Part shown: positions 34,409 to 45,010 of the stretch, piece by piece | Position numbering within the stretch: position 1 is the first letter of the stretch | Layout of the letters: every line of letters starts with the position of its first letter | From: Neobacillus sp. SuZ13 | GTDB lineage: Bacteria > Bacillota > Bacilli > Bacillales > Cytobacillaceae | Reading direction: 5' to 3' | Length of the DNA: 64,000 nt | Assembly (NCBI RefSeq): GCF_030123365.1 | Contig: NZ_CP126107.1 | Span: forward strand, 2,217,501-2,281,500 | Position numbers and translations under genes: made by a program | The notes under the pieces: generated by a model | What the model was told of the DNA's origin: nothing | Databases searched by the model: none | The model's input: only the letters and a program-made list of their open reading frames with translations

Positions 34409-35712
34409 TTAATAATTATTTTTAGTATTTTGTAATGCCTCAAAATAAAGCTGATAATTAACCTTTATTTTCATTTTTCCCCAAGTGGCTAACCATACCT
34501 TTTCTCTGATGGGTTTGGAAAAGGGGCTAAGGGTGTGTGTCCCGATTTGAAGAGGATCCACCTTCAGCTCTTGCATTTTTTTTATGAGGTCAGTCGTTTT
34601 CCTTTCTAATTCAGTTTCAATTTCCTTATGAAGCTGCATCAGTTCATTTCCGTTGAGGATATTTTTATTACCTTGATATTCCTCAATTCTTCAATTTAGT
34701 TTCACGTTTATTGTAACCACCAATCACCCCTAAGGTTTGACTTGATTTGGTCGGCATCCGTAAACTAGCTTCTTTTATGATTTCAAGAATAGTTAACATT
34801 AATATTGCTTCCCAAAATGGTGTAAAAGGTAGTTTACTTCTAGATTCCACTATAACAAATAGTATTTGTAAGGGAATCATTTGATAATGGTGGGTTGTTA
34901 GTGCAACATAAAATGGTATCAGTGTGACGGACAGAAAAAAACTTAAATATCGAATAATTCTTAAAAAACTTGCAACCGGCCAACGATTAATATAATCCTC
35001 AGGTGATTGGAAAAGGTGAAAAAAGGTGATTGGTGCAATTAATACAAACGGTGTGTTCTCTACCAAGATAGTTAATTTACCGAGCCCTAAGGAATAAGCA
35101 CAAACATCTGGGCGGTCAGTTTGTTGGAATTGTGGAAAAATACTGTGATGATGTTCCTCCATAAATGCCGCTACCTGGGATGAATCGAAAAATAAATCAA
35201 AGTTAATTTCAGAGATTTTCTTTCTTGCTATTGATATATATTCAGGATTGGTTAACCCGTCTATGTACATTAGGACAACCGTTGTTTCACTTAATGAACC
35301 TACATTATATTTCTCTGTTTTTAATTCAGTAATAGGAAGTCTTCTGCGTATGAGGGTGATATTTGGTTCTAATTGTTCAGTGAAACTATCTTTTGCACCG
35401 TATAAAATAGTTTCTGTTTCAGAGGTTTCAATCCCCTTTAGGTATGGCTATGCTTTCAAAAATCATGGCATGTGGACATTGGATAACAGGTTCTATTATC
35501 GATTCATTTAAACGATCCTGGTCAATTAAGGTTCTTAAATAGATTAAGACAACTTTTTGATCGTTAAGTGTAGTGCGTTCGATTATCTCAACATCGTCCA
35601 TATTGTCTAAAACCTGTTTTAGAGAGTCTAGTGATATCTTTCTTTGCACAGGTTGTTGTGTGTCACTACTATCATTAGAAATTCTTTTACCCTTTTTCCA
35701 AAACATAAACAT
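34409..35712 (-). pseudogene. Collapsed gerA-family spore germination operon (gerA 5' part fused to gerC 3' part)
   Basis: Read on the minus strand, 35712 down to about 35430 encodes the cytoplasmic N-terminus of a GerA-type receptor subunit (KISLDSLKQVLDNMDDVEII). A one-base shift in an AAAGGGG run then moves the frame; the next frame continues without a break in homology (ETILYGAKDSFTEQLEPNI, LIRRRLP) and on through 34720 (PTPFWEAILMLTILEI-like helices, RMPTKSSQTLGVIGG). Right after that the sequence jumps to the last ~85 codons of a gerC-type lipoprotein gene (ELMQLHKEIETELERK, LKVDPLQIG). The 3' third of gerA, any gerB and most of gerC are missing. So one deletion plus one frameshift destroyed the receptor. 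Confidence 0.85.
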
Positions 35713-36207
35713 CCCTCACTGATATAAGCTGCCATTTGTTCACTTTAGAAAAAGTGTAATGGTAATTCTTCCTTTTAGTATTAAAAGAAAAGATTATTTT
35801 ATCCTAATAAAATAAGGTAGGGGAAACTAAATAAATTTTACAGTATAGTTTTTTTCACTATGTAATGAAAAAGTGCGTACTTGTTCAAATTTTTCATTTC
35901 TCTAATAATAGGATTAAATGATTATTACAAATAGAAAGAAGGGGATTGTATGCAAAATGAGAGGTATTAGGTCGTAAACGATTAATTTGGGGGATTGTTG
36001 TTATTTTTATAAGTGTAGTGACTGTGTATGAGCCAGGTGGGAAGGTCAAAATGCCGGAGCCGGCTAGTGCCAACAAGAAATCAACAAACACCGGTAACAA
36101 GTGGAGGCGACTAATGCCCGTTAAGTTTAAAAAATCATCTCACCGGTAACTAGTGAAGGCAACTAAAGTCCGAGATGAAAAAAATTTTCATTGCTGACTT
36201 ATGCTTG
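35713..36207. other. Intergenic region with a degraded small ORF and a two-copy repeat
   Basis: No intact gene. A GAAGGGG site precedes ATG 35950, but that frame stops after six codons. One base later the frame encodes a plausible small membrane protein (LGRKRLIWGIVVIFISVV, then TVYEPGGKVK), so this may be a frameshifted small gene extending to about 36150. Its tail runs into the repeat pair at 36089-36172. Confidence 0.45.
36089..36172. repeat. Two-copy 52-bp-period repeat, second family
   Basis: The 32-base units at 36089-36120 (CACCGGTAACAAGTGGAGGC, then GACTAATGCCCG) and 36141-36172 (CACCGGTAACTAGTGAAGGC, then AACTAAAGTCCG) match at 26 of 32 positions and start exactly 52 bases apart. 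The unit sequence is unlike the array at 6.3 kb but the period is the same. Confidence 0.8.
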
Positions 36208-36239
36208 TAAAAAGAAGCCATGCTTATCTTTAGCACGGC
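36208..36239 (-). terminator. Terminator of the MerR-like gene
   Basis: On the minus strand GCCGTGC and GCATGGC pair around an 8-base loop, followed by TTCTTTTTAC. Confidence 0.72.
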
Positions 36240-36244
36240 ATTTC

Positions 36245-36799
36245 TCATTTCCACCACTGCCACCATTTCTTTTGCTCGGCGGCAGCGATTTGTTTTCTTG
36301 TTTCTTCATCAATCATCTTACTTCGTTCTTTCTCCAGTTGCTCTGTACGTTCTACATACTTCCAAATTAGATTAATTTTCTCTTCTTGCTTAGCTTCACG
36401 TACTGCCTTCTCCTTCAAAAGTTTGATTAATTCTAAGTTTATTTGCTCCAAATGTTCCATACGATCCAATAGTTCGATAGTGTCAGTATTCTGCTCAAGA
36501 TCCCCATCATTAGTTGTCTGTAATGGCACCTCTTCCGCAAGGGTTACAGGTTTATATTCTTCAGAGACCCATGTCATCACTGCTTCGGCAGATCGATCCA
36601 TCGTCATACCCTCTTGGTTACAGAATTCGATTAACTTGCGTAGTGTAATAACATCTTTTTCAAAATATGTTCTATGTCCTCTATTATTGCGCTGAACTGG
36701 ATACCCATGTCCTTCCAAGAGAGAGGCATACTTCCGTAATGTACTCGCATCAATTCCAAGCAATTCCTGTATGTCACTAGGTGAATATTTGGTCGTCAT
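36245..36799 (-). CDS. MerR-like DNA-binding protein with C-terminal coiled coil (DUF3967/RacA-like layout)
   Basis: A 184-residue protein. The N-terminal ~70 residues form a MerR-type helix-turn-helix (YSPSDIQELLGIDASTLRKY, then YPVQRNNRGHRTYFEKDV). The rest is charged and helical (MEHLEQINLELIKLLKEKA), a likely coiled coil, ending KKWWQWWK. This layout is seen in DUF3967 proteins of Bacillus plasmids and phages and recalls RacA, the chromosome-anchoring protein. Start ATG (complement 36797-36799) follows GGAGGTGC; the 18 codons upstream are not used. Its role could be transcription or DNA positioning. The neighbouring second ftsZ makes the latter worth testing. Confidence 0.75.
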   Translation of the reverse strand: MTTKYSPSDIQELLGIDASTLRKYASLLEGHGYPVQRNNRGHRTYFEKDVITLRKLIEFCNQEGMTMDRSAEAVMTWVSEEYKPVTLAEEVPLQTTNDGDLEQNTDTIELLDRMEHLEQINLELIKLLKEKAVREAKQEEKINLIWKYVERTEQLEKERSKMIDEETRKQIAAAEQKKWWQWWK

Positions 36800-37172
36800 A
36801 ACACAGCACCTCCAATTTAACACTTCTATAAATCGATGAGAATTTCCTTTCATTAATTAGAAAATCAATCTTCTGTACTAGTTAGATGTTTTCTCTATTT
36901 GCAAATCAATTCAGTCGCAGATAATCAGCAATGAGAATTTTAGGTTAAGCACTATATGGAAGGATATGGCTAAAAAAGTTAGGATGTCAGAGATATATTC
37001 TCGAGTTTGGATGACATTCTTTTATACAGCAAAATACACCGATATTTCGACTTTGTGTGACCTAGGATTTCAATGATAAGATGAAAACTACGTTAAGAAC
37101 AATTCGCCATGTGAAAAAAACTGAGAGGAATGATTTGTTATTAATCATTTACAATTAAGTTATACAAGCGAA
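36800..37172. other. Intergenic region between MerR-like gene and small ORF
   Basis: About 370 bases, A+T rich. A few short frames occur without good ribosome sites. It should carry the divergent promoters, but none stands out. No structured RNA recognised. Confidence 0.4.
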
Positions 37173-37343
37173 ATGGAAAAAGCGATGCGTAGTGCCCATG
37201 GTGTAGGTTATGAAGACTACAGTAGATATCATACAGTGAGAATGAGAGTCGAAAAACGCCGTAAAAAGGACTATATTAGGTGTCGTAGAATGACAGCTGA
37301 TTTAGACAGACTTGCTCATTATAATAATCGCTTAAAGGCATGA
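37173..37343 (+). CDS. Small basic hypothetical protein
   Basis: A 56-residue, very basic peptide: MEKAMRSAHGVGYEDYSRYH, then repeated Arg/Lys (RMRVEKRRKKDYIRCRRM). The frame is open upstream to about 37131 (INHLQLSYTSE), and a GAGAGGA site there would fit an ATT codon at 37140, so a slightly longer product with an unusual start is possible. It ends just before a strong terminator, which supports a real transcript. Not recognised; composition suggests nucleic-acid binding. Confidence 0.5.
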   Translation: MEKAMRSAHGVGYEDYSRYHTVRMRVEKRRKKDYIRCRRMTADLDRLAHYNNRLKA

Positions 37344-37346
37344 ATG

Positions 37347-37393
37347 AAAAGGGAAACCAATGTGAATCAACCACACTGGTTTCCCTTTTTTTA
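37347..37393 (+). terminator. Terminator after the small basic ORF
   Basis: AAAAGGGAAACCA and TGGTTTCCCTTTT form a long stem with inner TGTG/CACA pairing, followed by a T-run. It is strikingly similar to the terminator after glgA at 44957. Confidence 0.9.
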
Positions 37394-37624
37394 CTTTTAA
37401 GATCTGGCACTTCTCAATATTTGAAGGTGTGTTCTTTTTACTATTTTTAAATCAAATAAATAGGTGTATCTTAACTGGACAATAAATTTATAGTTAAGTA
37501 GACTACAACTAAATCAAAATAACCGTCCTTATTTTCTTATCAAGATAAAAATTTTGGTCTGCGATTATTGAAAAGCAACAGGAAAATATCCTGCCACCTA
37601 ATTTACTATAGAGGAGAAATGAAC

Positions 37625-38773
37625 ATGTTAGAATTTGATACATCTATGGACCAACTCGCCACGATTAAAGTCATCGGTGTAGGCGGCGGGGGAAATAACG
37701 CCGTAAATCGTATGATCGACGAAGGCGTTGAGGGTGTAGAATTTATTTCCGTTAATACCGATGCACAAGCTCTTCATCAATCTAAAGCAGCCGTCACGAT
37801 GCAAATCGGTACAGCATTGACAAGAGGTTTGGGAGCAGGAGCAAATCCGGAAATAGGTAGAAGAGCAGTGGAAGAAAGTAAACAGCAAATAAAGGAAGTG
37901 CTAGAAGGCGCAGACATGGTTTTTGTTACAGCAGGTATGGGCGGTGGTACGGGGACGGGCGCAGCGCCTGCCATTGCAGAAATTGCCCGTAATCTTGGTG
38001 CCTTGACAATTGGGGTTGTAACACGTCCCTTTAAATTTGAAGGCAAGAAGCGTGCGTCTAACGCAGAAAATGGAATTAGCGAGATGAGGGAAGCAGTAGA
38101 CACATTGATTATTATCCCCAACGATCGCTTATTAGAGATTGTAGATAAAAAAACTCCCATGATTGAAGCTTTCCGTGAAGCGGATAATGTACTTCGCCAA
38201 GGGGTTCAAGGGATTTCAGATTTAATTGCTGTGCCAGGTTTAATCAATCTTGACTTTGCTGACGTGAAAACCGTTATGTCCCATAAGGGAACAGCGTTAA
38301 TGGGAATTGGTATTGCCAAAGGTAATAATCGTGCTGTTGAGGCTGCAGAGAAAGCATTAAATAGCCCGTTACTTGAAACTTCCATTAATGGGGCCCATGG
38401 TGTGATCATGAACATAACTGGGGGAAATAATTTAAGTCTTTTTGAAGTACAGGAGGCAGCTGATATCGTTGCTTCTGCTTCTCATGAAGAACTAAATATG
38501 ATTTTTGGCTCTGTCATTAACGAAAACTTAGTGGAAGAAATTATTGTGACGGTTATTGCCACTGGCTTCACTGAGAAAGAGGAGCCAACAATACAAATGC
38601 CTACAAAGCCAATAGTGGAAGAGATACCGAATACATATCAAAGGGAGCAACGAGTACAACGTAACCCAATAAACCGTAACGAGCCAGTGCAAGATTATGA
38701 CAGACACTCAGAACAGACAGAAGGATCTCTGGATATTCCAGCGTTCTTGCGTAATCGGAAAAGACGATTTTGA
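37625..38773 (+). CDS. ftsZ: FtsZ, stand-alone (probably second) copy
   Basis: A 382-residue tubulin-like GTPase forming the division ring. The GTP-binding loop [11 protein letters not shown]-terminal [17 protein letters not shown], synergy loop [11 protein letters not shown] and the C-terminal anchor [14 protein letters not shown] are all intact, so it should polymerise and bind FtsA/SepF/EzrA-type partners. ATG 37625 follows GAGGAGA; the reading frame extends 19 codons upstream without a site. Unlike normal Bacillus ftsZ it has no ftsA or other division gene beside it and ends in its own terminator. It appears more divergent from B. subtilis FtsZ than a primary Bacillus copy would be, pointing to a paralogue. 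Confidence 0.93.
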   Translation: MLEFDTSMDQLATIKVIGVGGGGNNAVNRMIDEGVEGVEFISVNTDAQALHQSKAAVTMQIGTALTRGLGAGANPEIGRRAVEESKQQIKEVLEGADMVFVTAGMGGGTGTGAAPAIAEIARNLGALTIGVVTRPFKFEGKKRASNAENGISEMREAVDTLIIIPNDRLLEIVDKKTPMIEAFREADNVLRQGVQGISDLIAVPGLINLDFADVKTVMSHKGTALMGIGIAKGNNRAVEAAEKALNSPLLETSINGAHGVIMNITGGNNLSLFEVQEAADIVASASHEELNMIFGSVINENLVEEIIVTVIATGFTEKEEPTIQMPTKPIVEEIPNTYQREQRVQRNPINRNEPVQDYDRHSEQTEGSLDIPAFLRNRKRRF

Positions 38774-38780
38774 TAAAATT

Positions 38781-38826
38781 AAAATCCCCTACTAGATATA
38801 ATAGTCTATCTAGTAGGGGATTTTTT
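38781..38826 (+). terminator. Terminator after the stand-alone ftsZ
   Basis: AAAATCCCCTACTAGATA and TATCTAGTAGGGGATTTT form an 18-bp perfect stem around an 8-base loop, then more T. Confidence 0.93.
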
Positions 38827-39033
38827 ATCAGGCAGTATTCCGAGATAAAATATTTGAAGTATTGAAAGGGCTCCTGGAGCTTGATCAGTACGATTTAATA
38901 ATTCAGTACTATTTCTATGATTGAATCCATTGATTATTCGAATTTTTATGACATTTACACTTCTCCTACTAATGAAAGAACAATCTAGTATGTTATAATA
39001 CTATCAAATTAAAAAGAGACGGGAGTGAATGGT

Positions 39034-39300
39034 ATGATTATTCGAAGCAAAGCGAATGTGGAGCAGTTTTGTGAGAGGTTTGGTGATTTGGGGAGTTGGG
39101 ATGGTTCGAAACACTACATCGCCATAGAAGATGAAGAAAACAACGGAGTCCTTACGTTTATGCAATATCCTGATGGCTCATTGACAGCCCATCGGAAATA
39201 CCAAACGTATTGGGACATAAAGGAATTCCCAGTTGATACTAAAGATATTTGGCGGTATAGAAAAGTATTAAATAATTATTTGAAAAATATCAAAAATTAA
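39034..39300 (+). CDS. Small hypothetical protein
   Basis: An 88-residue soluble protein, not recognised. It has a mixed alpha/beta pattern ([20 protein letters not shown], then [18 protein letters not shown]). ATG 39034 follows GGGAGTG by 7 bases; GTG 39025 lies within that site. A terminator follows at 39306, so it is a single transcript ahead of the glycogen operon. Confidence 0.65.
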   Translation: MIIRSKANVEQFCERFGDLGSWDGSKHYIAIEDEENNGVLTFMQYPDGSLTAHRKYQTYWDIKEFPVDTKDIWRYRKVLNNYLKNIKN

Positions 39301-39305
39301 CATAG

Positions 39306-39333
39306 GCGGCTCTGATTTTTTCGGAGTCGTTTT
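39306..39333 (+). terminator. Terminator before the glycogen operon
   Basis: CGGCTCTG and CGGAGTCG pair with two G-T pairs around a T-rich loop, then TTTTT. Confidence 0.65.
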
Positions 39334-39430
39334 TCAACTTTTTAGTAACTTTATGTGTTATGAATTAAACAATTTATTTATGAAAAACTACAAGAGAGCC
39401 AACCAACAAATTGAAAAAAGAGGTGAAAAT

Positions 39431-41365
39431 GTGATTTCAATACATCCAACAGATTATGAAGTGCACCTTTTTCACGAAGGAAGTTTGTACGAAAGCTACA
39501 AAGTATTTGGGGCTCATCCTGTAACACAAAAAGGAGTAAAGGGTACGCGCTTTTCTGTTTGGGCTCCCCATGCTATTGAAGTGAAAGTTGTCGGAAACTT
39601 CAATAAATGGGATGGCAGCAATCATGGAATGACTAAGGTAAATACTGAAGGAATATGGTCAATATTTATTCCTGGACTACTAGAAAATGAAATCTATAAG
39701 TATCAAATTGAAACAGCTGCTGGAAATAAGTTCTTAAAAGCAGATCCCTATGCCTTTTATTCAGAGCTCAGACCTCACACAGCGTCTGTCATCTACAATA
39801 TTGAGGGATATGATTGGAAGGATCAACAGTGGTTCAAAAATAAAAAAAAGAAAAGGATTTATGAAGAACCGCTTGCGATTTACGAGATACATTTAGGTTC
39901 GTGGAGAAAAAAGGATGAAGGAAGATTTTATACATATAGGGAGTTAGCTGCTGAACTAATTCCATACGTACTTGAGCATCATTTTACACATATTGAAATT
40001 ATGCCACTTGTTGAACATCCTTATGATCGTTCATGGGGATACCAAGGAACCGGATACTATTCTCCAACAAGTCGCTATGGGAGTCCGCACGATTTAATGT
40101 ATTTTATCGATCAATGTCATCAAAACGGTATCGGTGTTATTCTTGATTGGGTTCCTGGACATTTTTGCAAAGATGCCCATGGTTTGTATATGTTTGATGG
40201 GAGGCCAACCTATGAATATAAAGATATATTTGTACGAGAAAATGAAGTCTGGGGAACAGCCAATTTTGATTTGGGGAAAGGTGAAGTAAAAAGTTTCTTA
40301 ATTTCTAACGCCTTATTCTGGATGAAATGCTATCACGTCGATGGATTTCGAGTGGATGCAGTGGCCAATATGCTGTACTGGAAAGCCGGGGGTATTTCTC
40401 AAAAAAATGAATATGCAGTATCCTTCTTACGAAAGCTGAATGAAGTAGTTTTTGAGACAGATCCTACAGTCCTAATGATTGCAGAAGATTCCACAGATTG
40501 GCCGCTTGTGACAGGACCTGCCTATGAAGGTGGCTTAGGCTTTAACTATAAGTGGAATATGGGTTGGATGAACGATATTTTAAAATATATGGAAGCAGAA
40601 TCGCAAAACAGAAAGTATATGCATGATAAAGTAACCTTTTCTTTAATGTATGCTTATTCTGAAAACTTCGTCTTACCATTTTCACATGATGAAGTTGTAC
40701 ACGGTAAAAAATCACTTTTAAATAAAATGCCTGGCGATTATTGGCGGAAATTTGCCCAACTACGCTTATTATATGGGTTTCTAATGTCACACCCCGGTAA
40801 AAAGCTCCTATTTATGGGCGGAGAATTTGGTCAGTTTGATGAATGGAAGGATTTAGAGGAGTTAGATTGGGTATTACACGATTATGAGATGCACCGCGTT
40901 TTGAATGATTACTTTAAAGAATTGATGCTGTTCTACAAACGTACGAAAGCATTGTGGGAGCTTGATCATTCAAATGAAGGATTTGAGTGGATTGATGTTA
41001 ATAACAAAGATCAAAGTATTTTCTCTTTTATAAGAAAAGGAAAAAAAGAAAGTGATCTTATAATTATCGTTTGTAATTTTACAGAGGTCGTGTATGAAAA
41101 CTTCAAAGTCGGGGTTCCATCCTACGCATATTACCATGAAATATTTAATAGTGATGCAGTTTCCTATGGTGGTTCTGGGCAAATAAATAAAAAGAAAATC
41201 AAATCAGTCAAAAAACCGTTTCACAACCAGCCAAGTCATCTAGAAATGACCATCCCGCCCTTTGGTATATCGATCTTACAACCAGTGAAAACAAGAAAGG
41301 GGAGTATAAGCAATGGGAAAGAAAAAACAGTGCGTAGCCATGCTGCTAGCAGGCGGTCAAGGTAG
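39431..41365 (+). CDS. glgB: 1,4-alpha-glucan branching enzyme
   Basis: A 644-residue GH13 enzyme that makes alpha-1,6 branches in glycogen. An N-terminal CBM48 domain ([20 protein letters not shown]) is followed by the catalytic barrel with [13 protein letters not shown] (nucleophile Asp), [10 protein letters not shown] (acid Glu) and [12 protein letters not shown] (third Asp). Start is GTG 39431 after AAAGAGGTGAAAAT; an upstream ATG at 39353 lacks a site. It is the first gene of glgB-C-D-A. Its C-terminal 17 codons overlap glgC by 53 bases, so the two are translationally linked. Confidence 0.96.
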   Translation: MISIHPTDYEVHLFHEGSLYESYKVFGAHPVTQKGVKGTRFSVWAPHAIEVKVVGNFNKWDGSNHGMTKVNTEGIWSIFIPGLLENEIYKYQIETAAGNKFLKADPYAFYSELRPHTASVIYNIEGYDWKDQQWFKNKKKKRIYEEPLAIYEIHLGSWRKKDEGRFYTYRELAAELIPYVLEHHFTHIEIMPLVEHPYDRSWGYQGTGYYSPTSRYGSPHDLMYFIDQCHQNGIGVILDWVPGHFCKDAHGLYMFDGRPTYEYKDIFVRENEVWGTANFDLGKGEVKSFLISNALFWMKCYHVDGFRVDAVANMLYWKAGGISQKNEYAVSFLRKLNEVVFETDPTVLMIAEDSTDWPLVTGPAYEGGLGFNYKWNMGWMNDILKYMEAESQNRKYMHDKVTFSLMYAYSENFVLPFSHDEVVHGKKSLLNKMPGDYWRKFAQLRLLYGFLMSHPGKKLLFMGGEFGQFDEWKDLEELDWVLHDYEMHRVLNDYFKELMLFYKRTKALWELDHSNEGFEWIDVNNKDQSIFSFIRKGKKESDLIIIVCNFTEVVYENFKVGVPSYAYYHEIFNSDAVSYGGSGQINKKKIKSVKKPFHNQPSHLEMTIPPFGISILQPVKTRKGSISNGKEKTVRSHAASRRSR

Positions 41366-42443
41366 CCGATTGAGCGCACTAACAAGAAATAAAGCAAAGC
41401 CAGCTGTATCCTTCGGAGGAAAATATCGAATTATTGATTTTCCATTAAGTAACTGCACAAACTCAGGAATTGATACAGTAGGAGTATTAACTCAGTATCT
41501 GCCCCTTGTATTGCATACGTATATTGGAATTGGAAGCGCATGGGATTTAGATCGAAATAATGGCGGCGTTACCGTCTTGCCTCCCTATTCGGAAACAGCA
41601 GGTCTTAGGTGGTATAAGGGTACTGCCAACGCGATTTATCAAAATTTAAATTATTTAAAACAATACAATCCAGAATATGTCCTCATTCTGTCTGGTGACC
41701 ATATTTATAAAATGGATTATTCTAAAATGCTCGCGTATCATATTGATAAGGAGGCAGATGTTTCCATCTCTGTCATTGAGGTACCTTGGGAAGAAGCAAG
41801 CCGTTTTGGGATTATGAATACTAATGTGGATTTAGACATTATTGAATTTGAGGAAAAACCGAAGGATCCAAAAAGTAACTTAGCATCGATGGGGATTTAC
41901 ATTTTTAAATGGCCGGTTTTAAGAACCTTTTTAGAAATGGATGATAAAAACCCTGAATCTTCCAATGATTTTGGAAAGGATATTATTCCTCTATTACTGG
42001 AAGAAAAGAAAAAGGTCGTGGCTTATCCATTCAAGGGTTACTGGAAGGATGTTGGGACTGTAGGCAGCTTGTGGGAAGCCAATATGGATTTATTAAAAGA
42101 GGATACTGACCTGGATCTTTATGACCGTAATTGGAGAATTTACTCTGTGAATCCAAATCAACCGCCTCAATATATTGCCCCAACCGGTCACATTGAAGAG
42201 TCATTAATTAATGAAGGCTGTATTGTAGAAGGGACCATAAAGCACTCCGTTTTGTTCCAGGGTGTTACAGTGGAAGAAGGAAGTGTGATTAAAGACTCAG
42301 TGATCATGCCGAATGCCCATGTTGGGAAAAATGCGGTAATTGAACGCGCCATTATTGCTCCAGGAATGAAAGTGGAGGACAATGCCGTTATTCGTCCATC
42401 AAAGAACAATGATGCCGTTATATTATATGCGGATGAAGAATAG
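41313..42443 (+). CDS. glgC: Glucose-1-phosphate adenylyltransferase
   Basis: A 376-residue ADP-glucose pyrophosphorylase. The N-terminal nucleotide-binding motif [40 protein letters not shown] and the sugar-binding FEEKP are intact, and a left-handed beta-helix ends the protein. It makes ADP-glucose for GlgA. In Bacillus it works with GlgD as a hetero-oligomer. Site AAAGGGGAGTATAAGC precedes ATG 41313 inside glgB. Confidence 0.96.
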   Translation: MGKKKQCVAMLLAGGQGSRLSALTRNKAKPAVSFGGKYRIIDFPLSNCTNSGIDTVGVLTQYLPLVLHTYIGIGSAWDLDRNNGGVTVLPPYSETAGLRWYKGTANAIYQNLNYLKQYNPEYVLILSGDHIYKMDYSKMLAYHIDKEADVSISVIEVPWEEASRFGIMNTNVDLDIIEFEEKPKDPKSNLASMGIYIFKWPVLRTFLEMDDKNPESSNDFGKDIIPLLLEEKKKVVAYPFKGYWKDVGTVGSLWEANMDLLKEDTDLDLYDRNWRIYSVNPNQPPQYIAPTGHIEESLINEGCIVEGTIKHSVLFQGVTVEEGSVIKDSVIMPNAHVGKNAVIERAIIAPGMKVEDNAVIRPSKNNDAVILYADEE

Positions 42444-42474
42444 TTAAAAACCACAGAAAAGGAAGGGCGATCCT

Positions 42475-43491
42475 ATGCCGTGCTCAATGCTGGGAATTAT
42501 TAATGCAACGAATGAGTTTGACACCTTTAAAAACTTAACTGCTCATCGTTCTTTAGCATCTCTACCGTTTGCCGGTCGATATCGATTAGTCGATTTTATG
42601 TTATCAAATATGGTGAACTCAGGTATTACTAATGTGGCTATTTTCACTGGAAAAGAAGTTCGGTCGCTGATCGATCATTTAGGATCCGGAAAGCAATGGG
42701 ACCTGGACAGAAAGCGTGATGGCCTGTTTGTCTTTTCACCTGAGGGCACTTCCAGAATCGAGCGTTTTGGTTCCTTTGCTCATTTTGCCAAAAATATTAC
42801 CTATTTCTTACGCAGTAAGCAAAAATACGTAGTGATTACAAATTGCAATACAATCGGAACCATTGATTTTTGTAAAATATTAGATCACCATATGGAAACA
42901 GAAGCGGATATTACCGAGGTTTTTCATAATGGGCAATCGCTGCAGACATATATTCTGGACAAAAATTTATTATTATCTCTGTTCGAGCAATACAAAAATC
43001 AAGGATATTACACGATTTTTGATGTTGTGCATGATAAACGCCATAAATTTAAAATTAATATGTATGAATGGTCTGGCTATATTACCATAATTGACTCTCT
43101 CCAAAGCTATTATCAAAATAGTTTGGATTTGCTGCAGCCTTCCGTATGGAAGCAGGTTTTTACAAAGAATGAGCCAATCTTTACGAAGGTAAAAGATGAG
43201 CCGCCAACACAATATAAAAATGCTGCAAAGGTTACGAACTCAATGATCGCAAATGGATGTATTATTCAAGGAGAAGTAGAAAATAGTATTCTTTTCCGTT
43301 CGGTTAAAGTTGGAAAAGGAGCTGTGATTCGTAATTCTATTATTATGCAGAAGTGTCAAATAGGTGAGAATTGTATCCTGGATAGTGTAATATTAGATAA
43401 GGATGTCAAGATTGATAATGGTGTACAACTGGTAGGTACCAAAGAGAACCCTTATCTAGTAGAAAAAGGAACAGTTCAAAAGGGGCGTTGA
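42475..43491 (+). CDS. glgD: Glucose-1-phosphate adenylyltransferase subunit GlgD
   Basis: A 338-residue GlgC paralogue that lacks the full AGGQG-R-L catalytic loop; the start reads MLGIINATNEFDTFKNL. It keeps FAGRYRLVDFMLSNMVNSGI and the C-terminal beta-helix. In B. subtilis and Geobacillus GlgD is a non-catalytic partner that raises the activity of GlgC. It follows glgC by 31 bases with site AAGGAAGGGCG. Confidence 0.95.
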   Translation: MPCSMLGIINATNEFDTFKNLTAHRSLASLPFAGRYRLVDFMLSNMVNSGITNVAIFTGKEVRSLIDHLGSGKQWDLDRKRDGLFVFSPEGTSRIERFGSFAHFAKNITYFLRSKQKYVVITNCNTIGTIDFCKILDHHMETEADITEVFHNGQSLQTYILDKNLLLSLFEQYKNQGYYTIFDVVHDKRHKFKINMYEWSGYITIIDSLQSYYQNSLDLLQPSVWKQVFTKNEPIFTKVKDEPPTQYKNAAKVTNSMIANGCIIQGEVENSILFRSVKVGKGAVIRNSIIMQKCQIGENCILDSVILDKDVKIDNGVQLVGTKENPYLVEKGTVQKGR

Positions 43492-43497
43492 GAAAAA

Positions 43498-44937
43498 GTG
43501 AAAGTATTATTTGCGGTATCCGAGTGTGTCCCGTTTGTCAAAACTGGAGGCCTTGCTGATGTAGCGGGGGCACTTCCTAAGGCGTTAAAAAAGTTAGGGA
43601 CTGAAGTACGTGTTATTTTACCAAATTATAGTTTAATTCCTGAAAAACTTAAAAGTTTATTTCAATTTCAAAAAGCGATCAATGTACAGGTAGGATATCG
43701 CAGTCAATACTGCGGTATCCTTACTGCAGAGCATGATGGAATTACCTATCATCTGATTGATAACGAATATTATTTTTATCGTGATTCCTTATATGGTCAT
43801 TATGATGATGGGGAGAGATTCTCTTTTTTCTCAAAGGCAGTTTTAGAGTGTATTCCACATCTGGATTTTATTCCTGATGTAATCCATTGTCATGACTGGC
43901 ACACAGGAATGGTGAATTTTGTATTAGATTCTCATTATCGACAAATTTCAATATATAAGGACATTAAAACAGTATTTACGATTCACAATTTACAATTTCA
44001 AGGGATTTTTCCATATGAGGTAATGAGTGAGCAGTTAGGTTTAGGGCATCAATATTTTAACAGTGAACAACTTGAATTTTATGGGAATATTAGCTTTATG
44101 AAGGGCGGTATAATTGCATCTGATATTGTAACTACTGTCAGCCCAACATATAAAGAGGAAATTCAAAATCCCTATTTTGGTGAAAGACTTGATGGGCTAT
44201 TACGAAAATATCGTCATAAGCTTATCGGAATTGTAAATGGAATTGATGATACAGCCTATAATCCTAAAACAGACTGTGATATTGCTGTTCCTTATGATCT
44301 CGATTCCCAAGAAGGTAAAGTGGAAAATAAACTAGAATTGCAGCAATATTTTGGACTGCCAGAAAAAGAAAGCACGCCAATCATTGCCATGGTCACTCGC
44401 TTAACAAGTCAAAAAGGCTTAGACTTATTGCTCCATGTATTTCACAGTATGATTCAGGAAGATATTCAATTCATTGTCCTTGGTTCTGGAGACCCTACGT
44501 ATGAAAACTTCTTAAAGCAAATGGCACATGAATATCCGGATAAAGTTAGAATATACATAGGTTTTAATGAATCACTGGCACACCAAATTTATGCGGGAGC
44601 CGATTTATTCTTAATGCCTTCTCAGTTTGAACCTTGTGGATTAGGGCAGCTTATTGCCTTGCAGTACGGAACAATTCCGATTGTTAGAGAAACGGGCGGC
44701 TTAAATGATACAGTCCATTCTTATAATGAATTTACAGGTAATGGGAACGGCTTCACCTTTAAAAATTTCAATGCCCATGATATGCTTTATACCATTAAAA
44801 GAGCCATTTATTTTTATCATCAAAAAGAGAATTGGACTAACTTAGTACAAAAAGCTATGAGTCAAGATTACAGTTGGTTACAATCGGCAAAGGAATATAA
44901 CGAAATTTATGAGGACTTAATGGCAGGCTCAAAATAA
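43498..44937 (+). CDS. glgA: Glycogen synthase (ADP-glucose)
   Basis: A 479-residue GT5 glycosyltransferase that extends alpha-1,4-glucan from ADP-glucose. The N-terminal [16 protein letters not shown] binds ADP-glucose; HCHDWHTG and the C-terminal [19 protein letters not shown] with the catalytic Glu are present. Start is GTG 43498 following AAAAGGGGCG at the end of glgD. It is the last gene here; glgP, which follows glgA in B. subtilis, is absent and a strong terminator comes instead. Confidence 0.96.
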   Translation: MKVLFAVSECVPFVKTGGLADVAGALPKALKKLGTEVRVILPNYSLIPEKLKSLFQFQKAINVQVGYRSQYCGILTAEHDGITYHLIDNEYYFYRDSLYGHYDDGERFSFFSKAVLECIPHLDFIPDVIHCHDWHTGMVNFVLDSHYRQISIYKDIKTVFTIHNLQFQGIFPYEVMSEQLGLGHQYFNSEQLEFYGNISFMKGGIIASDIVTTVSPTYKEEIQNPYFGERLDGLLRKYRHKLIGIVNGIDDTAYNPKTDCDIAVPYDLDSQEGKVENKLELQQYFGLPEKESTPIIAMVTRLTSQKGLDLLLHVFHSMIQEDIQFIVLGSGDPTYENFLKQMAHEYPDKVRIYIGFNESLAHQIYAGADLFLMPSQFEPCGLGQLIALQYGTIPIVRETGGLNDTVHSYNEFTGNGNGFTFKNFNAHDMLYTIKRAIYFYHQKENWTNLVQKAMSQDYSWLQSAKEYNEIYEDLMAGSK

Positions 44938-44956
44938 TATACACATAAAAACTATG

Positions 44957-45001
44957 AAAAAAGGGAGACCAGTGTGAATGAACATTGGTTTCCCTTTTTT
45001 T
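44957..45001 (+). terminator. Terminator of the glgBCDA operon
   Basis: AAAAAAGGGAGACCA and TGGTTTCCCTTTTTT form a long stem with a few G-T pairs. The sequence nearly repeats the terminator at 37347. Confidence 0.9.
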
Positions 45002-45010
45002 ACTCAATAG

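Noticed and set aside
36968..37078. 36-codon frame MAKKVRMSEIYSRV
   Set aside because: The purine-rich site is only two bases from the ATG and no family resemblance was seen.
37625..38773. Plasmid TubZ instead of FtsZ
   Set aside because: The sequence follows FtsZ throughout, including the FtsZ-specific C-terminal peptide.
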